Source of the DNA: Cytospora piceicola
Taxonomy: Eukaryota; Ascomycota; Sordariomycetes; Diaporthales; Cytosporaceae
DNA: 64,000 nucleotides
Reading direction: 5' to 3'
Assembly: GCA_023375675.1 (NCBI GenBank)
Contig: JALQBC010000005.1
Span: 682,001 to 746,000, forward strand
The notes under the pieces are model-generated. The model saw only the letters and a program-made list of their open reading frames with translations. It was not told where the DNA came from and made no database searches. Below, in pieces: positions 25,763 to 37,046 of the stretch. The stretch's first letter is position 1. Every line of letters starts with the position of its first letter. Position numbers and translations under genes: made by a program.

Positions 25763-26298
25763 AGGTATGGGGGTAATGCGCCATGCCATTGGCTCTGGAA
25801 GATCTTGCTCTTGATATCCATGGTCCGTCATCATGGTCTTCGAAGAGGCTAACGGTTTCGCTAAACATTGAGGCTCTGATGCACGGAGCACCTGGCAGCC
25901 AAACACCAATTACATCATTTTCTACCCCGCGATTCTGGTTGCTCGGCCAGGTCAGTGAAGGGTCCTCACAGAACCTAATGGACCCGTGGAATGCCCCAGA
26001 AATGAGGTCACTGCCATCAGATTTTCCATTCACCAAATGCATAGGGAGGGATACTCCTAGAAACAGCAACACTTTGCAGGAACATTCTTTTGTGGGCTAG
26101 CGCTTGGCTCGTCCGCCAGTGAGAGGCAGACTAGAGGTTGGTGGTGGGAAGGAAAAAAGGTACGTACCTGTGCAAACTCAGCTTTAGAATCTTAAAGTGA
26201 ATACATCATCGGTACTTGCAGTGCAGGGTTCTTGCTAGCCGTTTCTCGCTGGTTCGGTGGGGCACTGGAAGTCACTAGAAAGACCCAGTCCAGCTCAA

Positions 26299-26318
26299 TA
26301 TCTAGAACCTTCTTCTAC
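26299..26318 (+). promoter_or_regulatory. Possible heat-shock element of HSP70
   Basis: AGAACCTTCT at 26304-26313 is an inverted nGAAn-nTTCn pair, the basic heat-shock element, with a degenerate third unit on its left. It lies 224 bp before the HSP70 start. A further GAA unit is at 26277. Only two clean units are present, so this is a candidate. Confidence 0.35.
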
Positions 26319-26536
26319 TTCAGGCTCCACTCCAGCTTGGATAAAATCCCAACGTACCTTCCTCCCACTTCACAACTGCGACTTTATTCTATCAACATCA
26401 AACACACTCTTCTACCACTACAAACGAGACCACCAAATCTCTTCCCTTTCAAACTGCATTTCCTTTCTTTGTGATACCCCCATACCACAACTTTCACTAC
26501 TACCTACACCAACACATACCAACCTAATCAATCATC

Positions 26537-27608
26537 ATGGCTCCCGCCGTCGGTATTGACTTGGGTACCACCTACTCTTGTGTGGGTGTCTACCGTGACG
26601 ACCGCATTGAGATGTGAGTATTTCCCCCAAACTTTCACAGCCTTTTGCCTCGCCGTTGCCTATAGCAACCTTTCAACCCCACCACGCAAACTCCTTCAAT
26701 TGCAAACATTTTACTGACAATCCAACCAGTATCGCCAACGACCAGGGTAACCGCACAACCCCATCATTCGTGGCTTTCACGGATACCGAGCGTCTGATCG
26801 GAGATGCCGCCAAGAACCAGGTCGCCATGAACCCCCACAACACTGTCTTCGACGCGAAGCGGTTGATTGGTCGCAAGTTCGCCGACTCTGAGGTCCAGGC
26901 CGACATGAAGCACTTCCCCTTCAAGATCACCGACAAGGCTGGTAAGCCTGTCATCGAGGTTGAGTTCAAGGGCGAGACCAAGACCTTCACCCCCGAGGAG
27001 ATCTCCTCCATGGTCCTGACCAAGATGCGTGAGACCGCTGAGGCATACCTCGGTGGCACCGTCAACAACGCTGTCGTCACCGTTCCTGCCTACTTCAACG
27101 ACTCCCAGCGTCAAGCCACCAAGGATGCTGGTCTCATTGCTGGCCTGAACGTTCTGCGTATCATCAACGAGCCCACCGCTGCTGCCATCGCCTACGGTCT
27201 TGACAAGAAGGTCGAGGGCGAGCGCAACGTCCTCATCTTCGATCTCGGTGGTGGTACCTTCGATGTGTCCCTGCTGACCATCGAGGAGGGTATCTTCGAG
27301 GTCAAGTCCACCGCTGGTGACACTCACCTGGGTGGTGAGGACTTCGACAACCGTCTTGTCAACCACTTCGTAAACGAATTCAAGAGGAAATATAAAAAGG
27401 GTGAGAATTTCTTGCGTCCCCTCTCTATTGTTGAGATTTTTTGAGATTTTTTGAGATTTTTTTTTTGGTTTGTTTGTTTACTAACAACCTCGCAGACCTG
27501 TCCTCCAACCCCCGTGCCCTGCGTCGTCTCCGCACTGCTTGCGAGCGTGCCAAGCGCACTCTTTCCTCTTCCGCCCAGACCTCCATCGAGATCGACTCCC
27601 TGTTCGAG

Positions 27609-27643
<35 letters not shown>

Positions 27644-28697
27644 TTTCGAGGAGCTGTGCCAGGACCTCTTCCGCTCTACCCTTACGCCTGTTGACCGTGT
27701 CCTGACCGACGCCAAGATCGACAAGTCCCAGGTCCACGAGGTCGTCCTGGTCGGAGGTTCCACCCGTATCCCCCGTATCCAGAAGCTGATCACCGACTAC
27801 TTCAACGGCAAGGAGCCCAACAAGTCCATCAACCCCGATGAGGCTGTTGCCTACGGTGCCGCCGTCCAGGCCGCTATCCTGTCTGGTGACACCAGCTCCA
27901 AGAGCACCAACGAGATCCTGCTTCTGGATGTCGCACCGCTCTCCCTCGGTATTGAGACTGCTGGTGGCATGATGACCAAGCTCATCCCCCGCAACACCAC
28001 CATCCCCACCAAGAAGTCTGAGGTCTTCTCCACCTTCTCTGACAACCAGCCCGGTGTCCTGATCCAGGTCTACGAGGGTGAGCGTCAGCGCACTAAGGAC
28101 AACAACCTGCTCGGCAAGTTCGAGCTCACTGGTATCCCCCCCGCACCTCGTGGTGTCCCTCAGATCGAGGTCACCTTCGATGTTGACGCCAACGGTATCA
28201 TGAACGTCTCTGCCCTCGAGAAGGGTACCGGCAAGACCAACAAGATTGTCATTACCAACGACAAGGGTCGCCTGTCCAAGGAGGAGATTGAGCGCATGCT
28301 GGCTGAGGCTGAGAAGTTCAAGGATGAGGATGAGGCCGAGGCTCGCCGTGTCGCTGCCAAGAACGGTCTTGAGTCTTACGCCTACTCTCTCCGCAACACC
28401 CTCGCCGACCCCAAGGTCGACGAGAAGCTCGACGCTGGTGACAAGGAGAAGCTCAAGACTGAGATTGACAAGACCGTTAACTGGCTGGACGAGAGCCAGC
28501 AGGCTACTCAGGAGGAGTACGAGGCTTCGCAGAAGGAGCTTGAGGCCGTCGCCAACCCCATCATGATGAAGTTCTACGGTGCCAACGGTGGCCCACCTGG
28601 CGGCATGCCCGGTGGTCCCGGCGGCTTCCCTGGCGCTGACGGTGCTGCCCCCGGTGCCGGTGGCGATGACGGCCCCACCGTCGAGGAGGTCGACTAA
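26537..28697 (+). CDS. Cytosolic Hsp70 chaperone (Ssa type)
   Basis: Exons 26537-26613, 26730-27400 and 27496-28697 give 649 residues. The N-terminal ATPase carries [27 protein letters not shown] and [15 protein letters not shown]; the substrate-binding domain follows, then a GGMP-type Gly/Pro-rich tail. The last residues are GPTVEEVD; terminal EEVD marks cytosolic/nuclear Hsp70 that binds TPR co-chaperones, and no signal peptide or HDEL is present. It folds nascent and stress-damaged proteins with Hsp40 and nucleotide exchange factors. The first intron splits the codon after RIEI, a position common in fungal SSA genes. The second intron holds three near-copies of TTTTTTGAGA. Codon use is strongly biased, as expected for high expression. 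Confidence 0.97.
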
Positions 28698-29093
28698 ACG
28701 GTTTCACGGCTTTGCATGTTGCTACGCCATGACTTTGAATTTGCAGTGCGCACTCAAGGGTTTTCGGTTGGCGACTTGCTAGGTGGATGCTTTAGACGCG
28801 TTTCGTTTTCATGACTTAATGATACAGGGAAAAAAGTCTCGGATGGGTATACAAGTGCATGGGTGTACTTAATGGATTCCCGGATTCGGAATTAAAATCA
28901 AAAAGAAATTTTAAAATAACTGCTGTCCCATCTTTCCAACGTGACATTCAATACTCTGAATACTGACCTTATCCTGGGCATTCATAGGTCCTGACTTAAC
29001 GCTTACAGGTCTTCACAACATGATCTGACATAGCAGTGAAGATTTCTTGAATGGTGTCGATGTCATTACGAGAAGCTGTATACTAACTAACTA
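28698..29093. other. Convergent spacer HSP70/Emi1-like
   Basis: AT-richer than its surroundings; presumably both 3' UTRs. No gene is seen. Confidence 0.5.
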
Positions 29094-29897
29094 TCACGAT
29101 GACCCTCTGTTCCTAATCCTCTCCATCCTCTCCATCTCCCACCTTTGATACTCGGCGTCACTGACCGTGGGCGCCTCAGCAGGCTCCGCAAACGCCGTCC
29201 CTGGCGGCAGCCTCTCCCTTCTCTCCCTCCACACGTCTTCGCTATTTGGCTTCCCTGACCCGTACTTGGACAGATGTTTCTTCCTGTAGTGTTCCCGTAT
29301 CATATCATCCTTGACCTTGCCTTCTGAATACCCCTTCACCCGCATGCAGAACCAAAAGTCGTCCCAGTTCTCGCTGCACGGGCGCACCTCACCGAACCGG
29401 TAGATGTTGTTCCACTGGCCGCCGAGGGACTGGCAGTAGAAGGCCTGGTTGAAGGCCTGCTCGCAGTCCATGGTGGTGGGGAGGAGGGACTCGGCCAGCG
29501 GGGAGAGGCGGGGCTCTTCGGCGGGGGAGGCGGAGGAGGAGGCATGGTCTTCGGCTCGGCGTCGGGTTTCTGAGGTGGAGGGGGATGGGTCTGCTGGTGT
29601 CGAGGACCTGGAGAACCAGGAGGACCAGGGTAGTGAAGACTGGGGCGGCGCCGGCGACGCTTCTGATGTTGGTTCTGCTGGGGCTGGCTTGGGAGGGGTT
29701 GGTCGCTCGTCCCCGGAGCTACCTGTCGCCCCCATCAGGTCCTCGAGGAACCTCCTGACTTCGGGGTCGACATCGGGGCTGGATTTCGAGTCGGCTGGGT
29801 CTTGGGCCGGTTGCGCTGGAGCAGGTGGGGGAGCTTGCGCCGTGCTTTGCGACGGAGGAGGCGTTACGGAAGCCGTTTCCTGCCAGAACCAACCCAT
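29094..29897 (-). CDS. Emi1-like DUF3128 protein, twin CX9C
   Basis: Intronless, 267 residues. Residues 1-140 are Pro/Ser/Ala-rich and disordered. The conserved DUF3128 block starts near Met143 (MDCEQAFNQAFYCQSLGGQW). It contains two CX9C pairs, Cys145-Cys155 and Cys173-Cys183 (CSENWDDFWFC), the layout of small oxidised helical-hairpin proteins, many of which are in the mitochondrial intermembrane space. Yeast Emi1 is needed for full induction of early meiotic genes and affects mitochondrial function; its biochemical role is unsettled. The C-terminus is charged. Yeast Emi1 is shorter, so the long N-terminal extension is notable; the internal Met143 could be a second start. Confidence 0.8.
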   Translation of the reverse strand: MGWFWQETASVTPPPSQSTAQAPPPAPAQPAQDPADSKSSPDVDPEVRRFLEDLMGATGSSGDERPTPPKPAPAEPTSEASPAPPQSSLPWSSWFSRSSTPADPSPSTSETRRRAEDHASSSASPAEEPRLSPLAESLLPTTMDCEQAFNQAFYCQSLGGQWNNIYRFGEVRPCSENWDDFWFCMRVKGYSEGKVKDDMIREHYRKKHLSKYGSGKPNSEDVWRERRERLPPGTAFAEPAEAPTVSDAEYQRWEMERMERIRNRGSS

Positions 29898-30374
29898 ATT
29901 GTCTTGTTATGTTTCAGTAAGGCTGTGAACTAATGGAGAAGGCACGGTTCCTTGTGACCGGCAATGGGAGTATCGAGAGGCAGACAAGCTGAGGTGTAGT
30001 GATATCCAGATCGAGTGTTTTCTCCTAGAACTGAGAACTCGTAATTCTGCCGGCCGTGATTGTTTAACCCGAACCCTGTTGTTCCAGAGCTCTACAGGCA
30101 CTACCTAGGTACCCTCCCCGTTGTCACCACCCCGCTGACAACCCTCACACCACTTGCCAGCACTTCCAAGTTCCCACACACGGCAGCATAGCGCGTCAAA
30201 TTGGCGTAGAATGACCTCATTGGCTACAACTTGGCTTGCAACTTGTTGGCATGCGCGGAATTCAGTAAGCTCTCGGGTGGTTATTACAGGTACATAGACA
30301 TCCAATTTAGCAGATTTGGCTGGTAAAGAAGAGCACATCTTCTCTCTTGTCTATTTACGCCGAACCATGAGGCT
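29898..30374. other. Shared promoter Emi1-like/YME2
   Basis: Divergent promoter region for two genes with predicted mitochondrial links. TACCTAGGTA at 30102-30111 lies roughly in its middle. A minimal uORF precedes YME2 (annotated). Confidence 0.5.
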
Positions 30375-30378
30375 ATGA
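30367..30378 (+). promoter_or_regulatory. Three-codon uORF overlapping the YME2 start
   Basis: ATG AGG CTA TGA; its stop overlaps the main ATG (30375-30377) in another frame. Ribosomes starting here would end on the true start codon, an arrangement that allows backtracking reinitiation or lowers expression. Confidence 0.5.
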
Positions 30379-33300
30379 TTCCACGACGTCTCCTCCTTGG
30401 CCCGGTCAAGGCTCAAAGCTTGGCCGGCCGTGCAATCACCAGGCCGTATCGTTCCCTTTACCTCCCCACGTCTTTCGCGAGAGGTGCAAGCTCTACGGGG
30501 GTAACCTCGTCCCCTGAGACTCCCTCCTCTGAGAAGTCTCCTCCCAGCACATCTTACTCTGGGTATAAGAGGGGGAAGTCTACAGTCACGGGTAACAAGA
30601 AATCCGGACATATCCACGCCTTGCCTAACGAGTCTATTGTTTTCTATGACAACCTCTTCCCTCTGAAGCTGAGTTACGGCTGGCTGAGTTACCTCATCGG
30701 GAGACCATGGGGGACAGATGAGGATCTTACAGGCCTCCTTCAAAAGTTCGACAACTCTGCGCTGGGGCTTGCCAATCCTATCAACCTGGTCAAACGCAGT
30801 ATCCCGGACGATGGCTCCTTGAAAGTCACGGAAATTATACCCCGTCTCAAGGATGGTGGTGCCTTCGTCAAGTTCAGCCACCCAGCCGAGATACCTGCTG
30901 CTCAGATCGAAGAGCAGCTGGCCAAGTACTTACAGGACAGGCCCATCAAACCATGGTTCAACCCTTTGCGAAGTATCCAAGTCGGCCTGGTCAAAGGTGT
31001 GCCTTGGCTAGAGGACTTGGCCGCTCATTACCCCAAGAGCCGGGTCAAGATCGAGTTCATTCCCAAGGAGCCTGGGGCCGAGGCGGTTGAGCTCTCTCAG
31101 GAGACCTTGTTCAGCATATTCCGCAAGTACGGCAAGATTGCGGACATCATACCGCAGTCGTCTGACTCTAAGGTACTTCCTAAGTACGCTCACATCGACT
31201 TTGCATTCGTCAGGAATGCAGTCATGGCAAAAAACTGCCTGCACGGTATCATCGTGTCAGAAAAGACCGGTGGTGGCAAGACTGGCACGAAACTCCGCCT
31301 GTCTTACGAACGGATCGTCAAGGGACATCGTATATGGGACTGGATGAGCAACCACCCGCGTATCGTTATCCCTATCATCGCTGCGTTGATCGCCGGATTT
31401 ACCGTTGTGATCTTCGACCCTATCAGGGAGTTCTTCATCAAAACTCACATCCAGAAGTCCTTTAGCTTGTCGGACAACAAGATCTTCCTGTGGTTCAAGC
31501 GCCAGACTAATGATATCACCCTGGCCTTCAGGAGACACAAGGCTGAGGAGGCCGGGCTGACAGCTCTATTCACGCATCGGCGGGATGCCATTGAGCAGAT
31601 CCAGAAATGGCTGTTGGAGTCTGCAGACACATTCATCGTCGTCCAGGGCCCTCGAGGCTCGGGCAAGGAGGAGCTCGTGCTTGATCAGGCGCTCGGTGGA
31701 AGGAAGGACGTCCTGGTCATCGACTGCAAGTCTATCGTTGAGGCAAGGGGCGAGAGTGGCACCATCAAGAAGCTTGCTAGCGAAGTTGGCTACCGACCGG
31801 TTTTCTCCTGGGCGAACCAGGTCAGCAGTCTGATTGACCTTGCTGTCCAGAGCACCACCGGCGTCAAGTCTGGCTTCTCGGAGACGCTGGACTCGCAACT
31901 CAACAAGATCCTCCACAATACTGCCAATGCCTTGAAGAAGGTGTCTCTAGAGAGCCGTGACAAGGACGATGACGACAAGAACTTGAATGACGATGCGTAC
32001 CTAGAGGCACACCCTGAACGACGAGCGGTCGTTGTCTTTGACAACTTCCTCGTCAGGAACGAAGAGACGAGCATCGTTTACGAGAAGCTCTCAGAATGGG
32101 CAGCAGCACTGGTGCAGGCCAACGTCGCCCACGTGGTGTTCATGACGAGCGATACATCCTACTCGAAGCCGCTCTCAAAGTCACTGCCAGACCGTGTCTT
32201 CCGGTCCATCGCACTGGGCGACCTCTCGCCCGAGGTGGCCAAGAAGTACGTCATGAGCCGCTTGTCCCAGACGAACCCGAAGCACAAGTCGACGGAGGAG
32301 AGCGAGAACGAGAAGAGGAGGGCCAACGAACTGGAGAAGCGCCGTGACCAGAAGGAGCTGGACGAGGTCATTGAAGTGCTGGGCGGCCGCCTGACTGATC
32401 TCGAAATCTGTAAGTATTGCATAGTGGACCGGTACCCCTGCCCCCTTCCTCCTGCCCCCTTCCTCCTCCCCCCTTCCCCCTTCTGGCTATACCTCGTGTG
32501 TGGGCTACAGCCTTAGTAGCTGTCAGCCTTCGGGCAGTCGCTCTGGGATAACCCTCCCCAAAGGTATCCTCCTCTGGGACAGTCGCCTCTGGGATAGCCG
32601 CTTCTGGGACAACCTTCCTGTGGGTTGTCCCACTGAATCCAGCACCAGATATAGCCTTGATGTACTCGATACAGTTTTGTATCAAATGGGAATAAGGAAA
32701 CTGACTCCATTTGTTGCAGTGGCCCGCCGTATGAAGTCCGGACAGACCCCGAAAGAGGCCGTCAAGGAAATCATCGACCAGAGCGCATCCGAGATCCTGA
32801 AGCTATACCTCCTTCCAAGCAAGGGCGACAGGAAGTACTCGACCGAGCAAGCTTGGCACCTCATGTAAGCACCTACGGAAACAAACGATCTGCGCTATTG
32901 ATTCCTTTTCGAGTCGCATGACAATCTTGTTTTGGGAGCAATATGGCCTGTTTTCGAGGTCTCCGTTTCGGACTCCGTTTTTTTCTGGACAATAGCTAAC
33001 TACCATGCGTCTTATAGTAAGGAGATCGCTAAGAAAGAGAGCCTGCGCTACAACGAGGTGCTTCTTTCGAACACATTCGCTTTGTCGATGAGCGCCGGAC
33101 CAGATAATGGCGAAGTTGCACTTGAGAATCTGGCTGTAAGTAATACTTCCACATATTGCTATCCCTTCTGGGCTGTCTCGGGAGCTGCTATTCTCTTAAA
33201 GAATGAGTCTGGCGAGAGTCTCATCTGAGTCGCGGCGTCGAGATCGCTCAGTCCATACTTTGACCCCATTCTTGCTTTCCGAAAACTGGATGACTTGGAT

Positions 33301-33784
33301 GACTAACATGGTGTGTTGCAGAACGCGGAGCTGATCACGGTCAAGTCGCATCGCGGCCGGCCGCAAGTGATCCAAGCTGGCAAGCCGGTGTACCAGGCGG
33401 CTTTCAATGCCCTGCTACACGACCCGGTGTTGAAGGCGAAGATGGACCTGACGGTTCTGACCGAACTGGCTAAGATTGAGGCGAAGACTATTGATAAGGT
33501 GAGTCCAAACGACCCTCGTATACAGCCTGACCCGGCTGTCCCTCTCCCCCTTTTCCTTCTCGCATACGTATAGCCGGACCACCCTACGTACTCCAGACTG
33601 ACCCTTCTCCCACCACCAGGTCGAATCGGAGCTCAGCCTGTTGGGCTCCCTCCCGCGCCAGCCATGGGAGACGACGGAGAGGACCAACTACCTGCTCAGC
33701 AAGCTGCACGTGTCGCAGAGCAAGATCGTGGACTTCGAGAAGGAGATGGCAGGCCTGAAGAAGGTTCTGGCCAAGGAGACCTAA
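30375..33784 (+). CDS. YME2: Mitochondrial escape protein 2 (Yme2/RNA12)
   Basis: Exons 30375-32409, 32720-32864, 33018-33135, 33322-33498 and 33620-33784 give 879 residues. The N-terminus is Arg/Ser-rich without acids, as a mitochondrial presequence. Then follow an RRM-like domain (about 225-310, FSIFRKYGKIADII, AHIDFAFV), one transmembrane helix (about 330-350, IPIIAALIAGFTVVIF) and the RNA12 AAA-like domain with P-loop GPRGSGKE at 425-432. Junctions restore DLEI|LARRMKSGQTPKEAV and AWHLI|KEIAKKE. The end is a coiled helix (KIVDFEKEMAGLKKVLAKET). Yme2 is an inner-membrane protein that influences nucleoid structure and mtDNA escape. Intron 1 is 310 nt and holds pyrimidine tracts and a degenerate 15-bp repeat. 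Confidence 0.94.
32534..32630. repeat. Degenerate 15-bp repeat inside YME2 intron 1
   Basis: Imperfect tandem units of about 15 bp around the core CTCTGGGAYAG (for example at 32541, 32571, 32586 and 32601). It lies wholly inside the intron; exon 1's frame stops at once after the donor, so it is not translated. Confidence 0.6.
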
Positions 33785-34276
33785 TTAAACTCAAGGGGAC
33801 CACAACCTCCCAGCAGAGCACGCCAGGTTACGTCAACAAAATGATGACTTTTACACACAATACCCTTACAACTTATCGTCAACATTGCACTGTCTTGATG
33901 GATGAATGTATTCAAACTTGTTCACTGCGTTGATGTTATCCGCTTCAGCGTGATGTCTTTGGTGGCGATGTCTGTTCGGCTAGGAAGACGTGGGCGGATG
34001 TCACAAAGTGAACCACATGCATAAAAGATACCCTCCTCAATCGATGCTTTTCAATAAACGGAATTCTAGCCTCCTGTCGCTCACAACTTTGGTATAGAAC
34101 ATGCCGTACTGATTTTGCAGATACAAACACCCAACATTTCCTCCGCAAACACCTTCCCGCCCAGAACAATCAGACAAGGTCTCCTCTCGCACGTACTTGC
34201 ACATAAACGAGTCTCTTCCAGTCATCCTTTTACAGTAAAGAACCGTTGAACCTCCCATGTGCTCTCAGCATGACCA
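33785..34276. other. Convergent spacer YME2/MIF2
   Basis: Between two 3' ends; no gene is seen. Confidence 0.5.
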
Positions 34277-36397
34277 CTAACCGACCATGCTGGCTTCGCC
34301 CGCCCCGCTGGACACCTCGCAGCCCTGAGAAAACATTATTCTGGCGGGCTGGTCGTGGTTGTTCTCGATACTGTAGTAGTTTCCTGTAATCCATGTCAGC
34401 TTTTCGTCGTCCAGATTCGGTGGGCTGGCTCATCGGGAACAAAAAACCGGCTTACCTCTCGGAACGAACCACATCCCTCCCTTCCCGATACTGAACGTGG
34501 TGTCCGCAACAGTAACCTGCACCCTGCCGGAAAACACGAAGAAGGACATGTGCATCTTCCGCGCGTTCTTGGGCTTCTTCTCGGAGCGGGGCGGCAGGTC
34601 CACGACGCCGGCGCCGAAGAAGGGCGTGCTCAGCGTCTTGGCGAACCTGAAGCTCGCGTTGCGGATCTCGCGCGTGACGATGGCGCCCGACGACACGGCC
34701 AGCTGCTCCTCCGCCACCTCGATCTGCTCGTCCGGCCCGGGCGGGTTGAACTCGTGGTCGGGCTGCCACACGACCACCTCGCCCATGATGATGTCGCCGC
34801 CCTGCTCCCACGGCTCGAGCTCGTCGCTGTCGTCCTCGGAGTCGTGCGCGGCCGGCCGCCCTCTGCCCCTGGCGCCCTTCTTGCCCGCCGGCCTGCCGCT
34901 CTTGCGGCGCGCCTTGGGGTCTGGCTCGGGCTCGTCGACGCGGACGATCTCCTTGATGCGCGGGAGCAGGACGTGTTGCTTGCCGTCGTCGAACGTCTCC
35001 TCGGCGTCGAGCTCCACGCGCTCGTTCCTCCAGAACTTGAGCGGTTGGTATGAAGTCCGGCCTGATCGCGTGGTGAAGCCGTCGGGGTTCTCGCGTCTCG
35101 TGATCATGAGCCCTCGTGACTTGGGCAGGGGAGGACCGCGCGGCACTTCGGCGACCGACGTGTCGCCCACGCCTGCGGACGTCCGTGGTTTGGGCCCTCG
35201 TTTCTGCTTGGGAATGGCTGGTATCTTCGCTGTTGCCGATGCCTTTGATGCCGCTTTGCCCTCCGAGGTGTTGGCGGCCTTGTTCCCATTAGGCTTCCGT
35301 CCTCTAGGTTGTTGCGCCTCAGTCTCGGTGACATTTGACGTCTGCTTTGCCTTCTTTTTCCTTGGCTGTTCAGCAGCATCCTCTTCAGCAGCCTTGTTCT
35401 TGGGTGGCCTTCCTCGTTTTCTGCTGGGAGGTGCCGGCTCATCCCCTTCAGGTAGTTCCGCGTCTTCGATAGACTGCACAATCGGCTCACCCTCTTCGGC
35501 CGGTTGAATAGTTGCTGTTGACTTCGGTCGTCCCCTGGGCTTTTGAGCAACAGGCGCTGGTACCTCGTCTTCAGTCTCGTCGCCATCGGCTTCGGGCTCT
35601 TCTGGGGCTTCGGGCTCCTCATCGGCTACAGGTTCCTCCTCCTCTTCCTGCTCCTCTACGCCATAGTCGTCGTTACCGTCGAGCATGGCCATAGACTCGT
35701 CGGGCTGGAAATCCTCTTCATCCTCATCTGGTGAAAGATGCCCGTTCTTAACAGCAGATGCCTTACCCTTGCCATTGACGCCGTTCGTGTTCGCGAGACT
35801 GGGTTTGTTTTTGAAGTCGAGCTTCCTCTGGGTGCCCTTTGCTCTGGGGGAAGACTTAGGAGAAGACCCGTCCTGGCTATGCCTGATTATGGAGCCGCGT
35901 GTGGGTGACGAGGAGTGGCCGAGATGGGGGTTTCTCTTCGCTGGAGACTGCAGGTTGGTCTTGGGCGGCGACCTGCCGCGCGCTGGAGGGAAGCGATTGC
36001 CGTTCATGAAGGCAGAGGGCGCAGGGCCAGTAGCTGAGGGAGAGGGGGAGGTCGCGTCAGTCTACGGGCGCATGGTTTAGGGCGGGTCACATCAAGCTTA
36101 CTCTCGTCAATGTCCATAGGCTCCTCCTCACTCTCATCATCCTCGTTGTACTCATCAACGCCATTCTGGCTTTCTTTATCCGGCGAAGAGAAGACGTCGT
36201 CGAGGGGTTGCATGCCATGTTCGTCGCGGACGCCAGTGTCCTTCAAAGACACACCTGTTTTCCTGCAAGGTGGATCCATCAGCATTGAACCATAGCGCGT
36301 TGACCTCGATGGTTTCTTACCGGCCCCTGACACCGAGTTCGTGAAAAGCCTCGCTCTGCGCGTTGGAGCGGCGTTGCGCTGTGGGCCTCGGCGCCAT
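34277..36397 (-). CDS. MIF2: Inner kinetochore protein CENP-C/Mif2
   Basis: Exons in transcript order 36397-36321, 36262-36102, 36033-34456 and 34383-34277 give 640 residues. The N-terminal Mif2 region is clear across the first junction (GVRGR|KTGVSLKDTGVRDE, then GMQPLDDVFSSP). An acidic middle part follows, with AT-hook-like PRGRPK and KRGRPPK blocks. The CENP-C motif is at about 398-415 (TRSGRTSYQPLKFWRNERV), the segment that binds CENP-A nucleosomes. The C-terminal cupin dimerisation domain (about 490-630) ends SFFVFSGRVQVTV, FSIGKGGMWFVPRG and, in the last exon, NYYSIENNHDQPARIMF. It links centromeric chromatin to the Mis12 complex. The small last exon is confirmed by the cupin fold. The gene is divergent from RNase H2A, with MCB-like sites between them. 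Confidence 0.95.
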
Positions 36398-37046
36398 GAT
36401 GAATAGCTATGCAGGCTTTCTCGAGTTGATGTTTTGCGACCCGGTTGCGCGCGACGGAAGCAGGTAGGCGAGACAGAGACAGAAACAGAAACAGAAACAA
36501 GCAAGCTGCAGACGAGACGAGCTTAAATCCGACAACAGGGCGGAGGCAACGGCGGTAGGACCAGCGAAAGCAACAAAGGGAATGCGATGCGCCAGTATTT
36601 GGTTCCCTTGGCGAGGTATTCTGCTGGCTGTTTCGGTGCCTAGTACGGATAACTGTTGTTTGTTTCCAGAACAAAGGAGTGCCTGTGTCTCTCTTTGGTC
36701 AGGTGCGGTGTCCAGGGCGCTTTCTCGGCAAAGAGTTAGAAAGCTAGGGCCACCCACCGCTGCAACACGCGGGTAGCAGCTTAGCGCCAAGGGTTTTAGG
36801 CCTGCTAACGGGAACTGTATACGCGACCCTGACGCGCATTGAACGCGTGCTGGGATTCCCAGAGCTTTACTTACCGTGGGCGCTCAATTGGGCGGATTTG
36901 GGGAGGGGGGGGGGGTCCGTCCAATGTCAACATTGACAAAAGTCAACCATGTTTTGGACAAAACCCTAGAGCTCCAAGGTCTAGGCAGAACGAAACAATC
37001 CCAACTATACTATACTATACCTCCCTACCCAAGCCAAGTCCCAAAC
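36398..37046. other. Shared promoter MIF2/RNH201
   Basis: 650-bp divergent promoter. The MIF2 side carries TCTGTT/CTCTGTCTC repeats in its leader. ACGCG cores are annotated separately. No gene inside. Confidence 0.6.
36767..36848. promoter_or_regulatory. Cluster of MCB-like ACGCG cores
   Basis: ACGCG cores begin at 36767, 36821, 36832 and 36843; the last is a full MluI box ACGCGT. The final three are exactly 11 bp apart, one helical turn. MCB sites bind MBF and drive late-G1/S transcription of DNA-replication genes in yeasts. They lie about 200-280 bp before the RNase H2A start and 370-450 bp before MIF2. Function is inferred. Confidence 0.55.

Larger units (their letters stand above)
24556..26536. 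other. Divergent promoter region RAD57-like/HSP70 with minisatellites
   Basis: 2.0 kb with no supported gene. It contains two tandem repeats (annotated), a degenerate approach to them from about 25260 (recurring GACTGG/GAGACT words), and at the right the CT-rich HSP70 leader. Confidence 0.6.
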
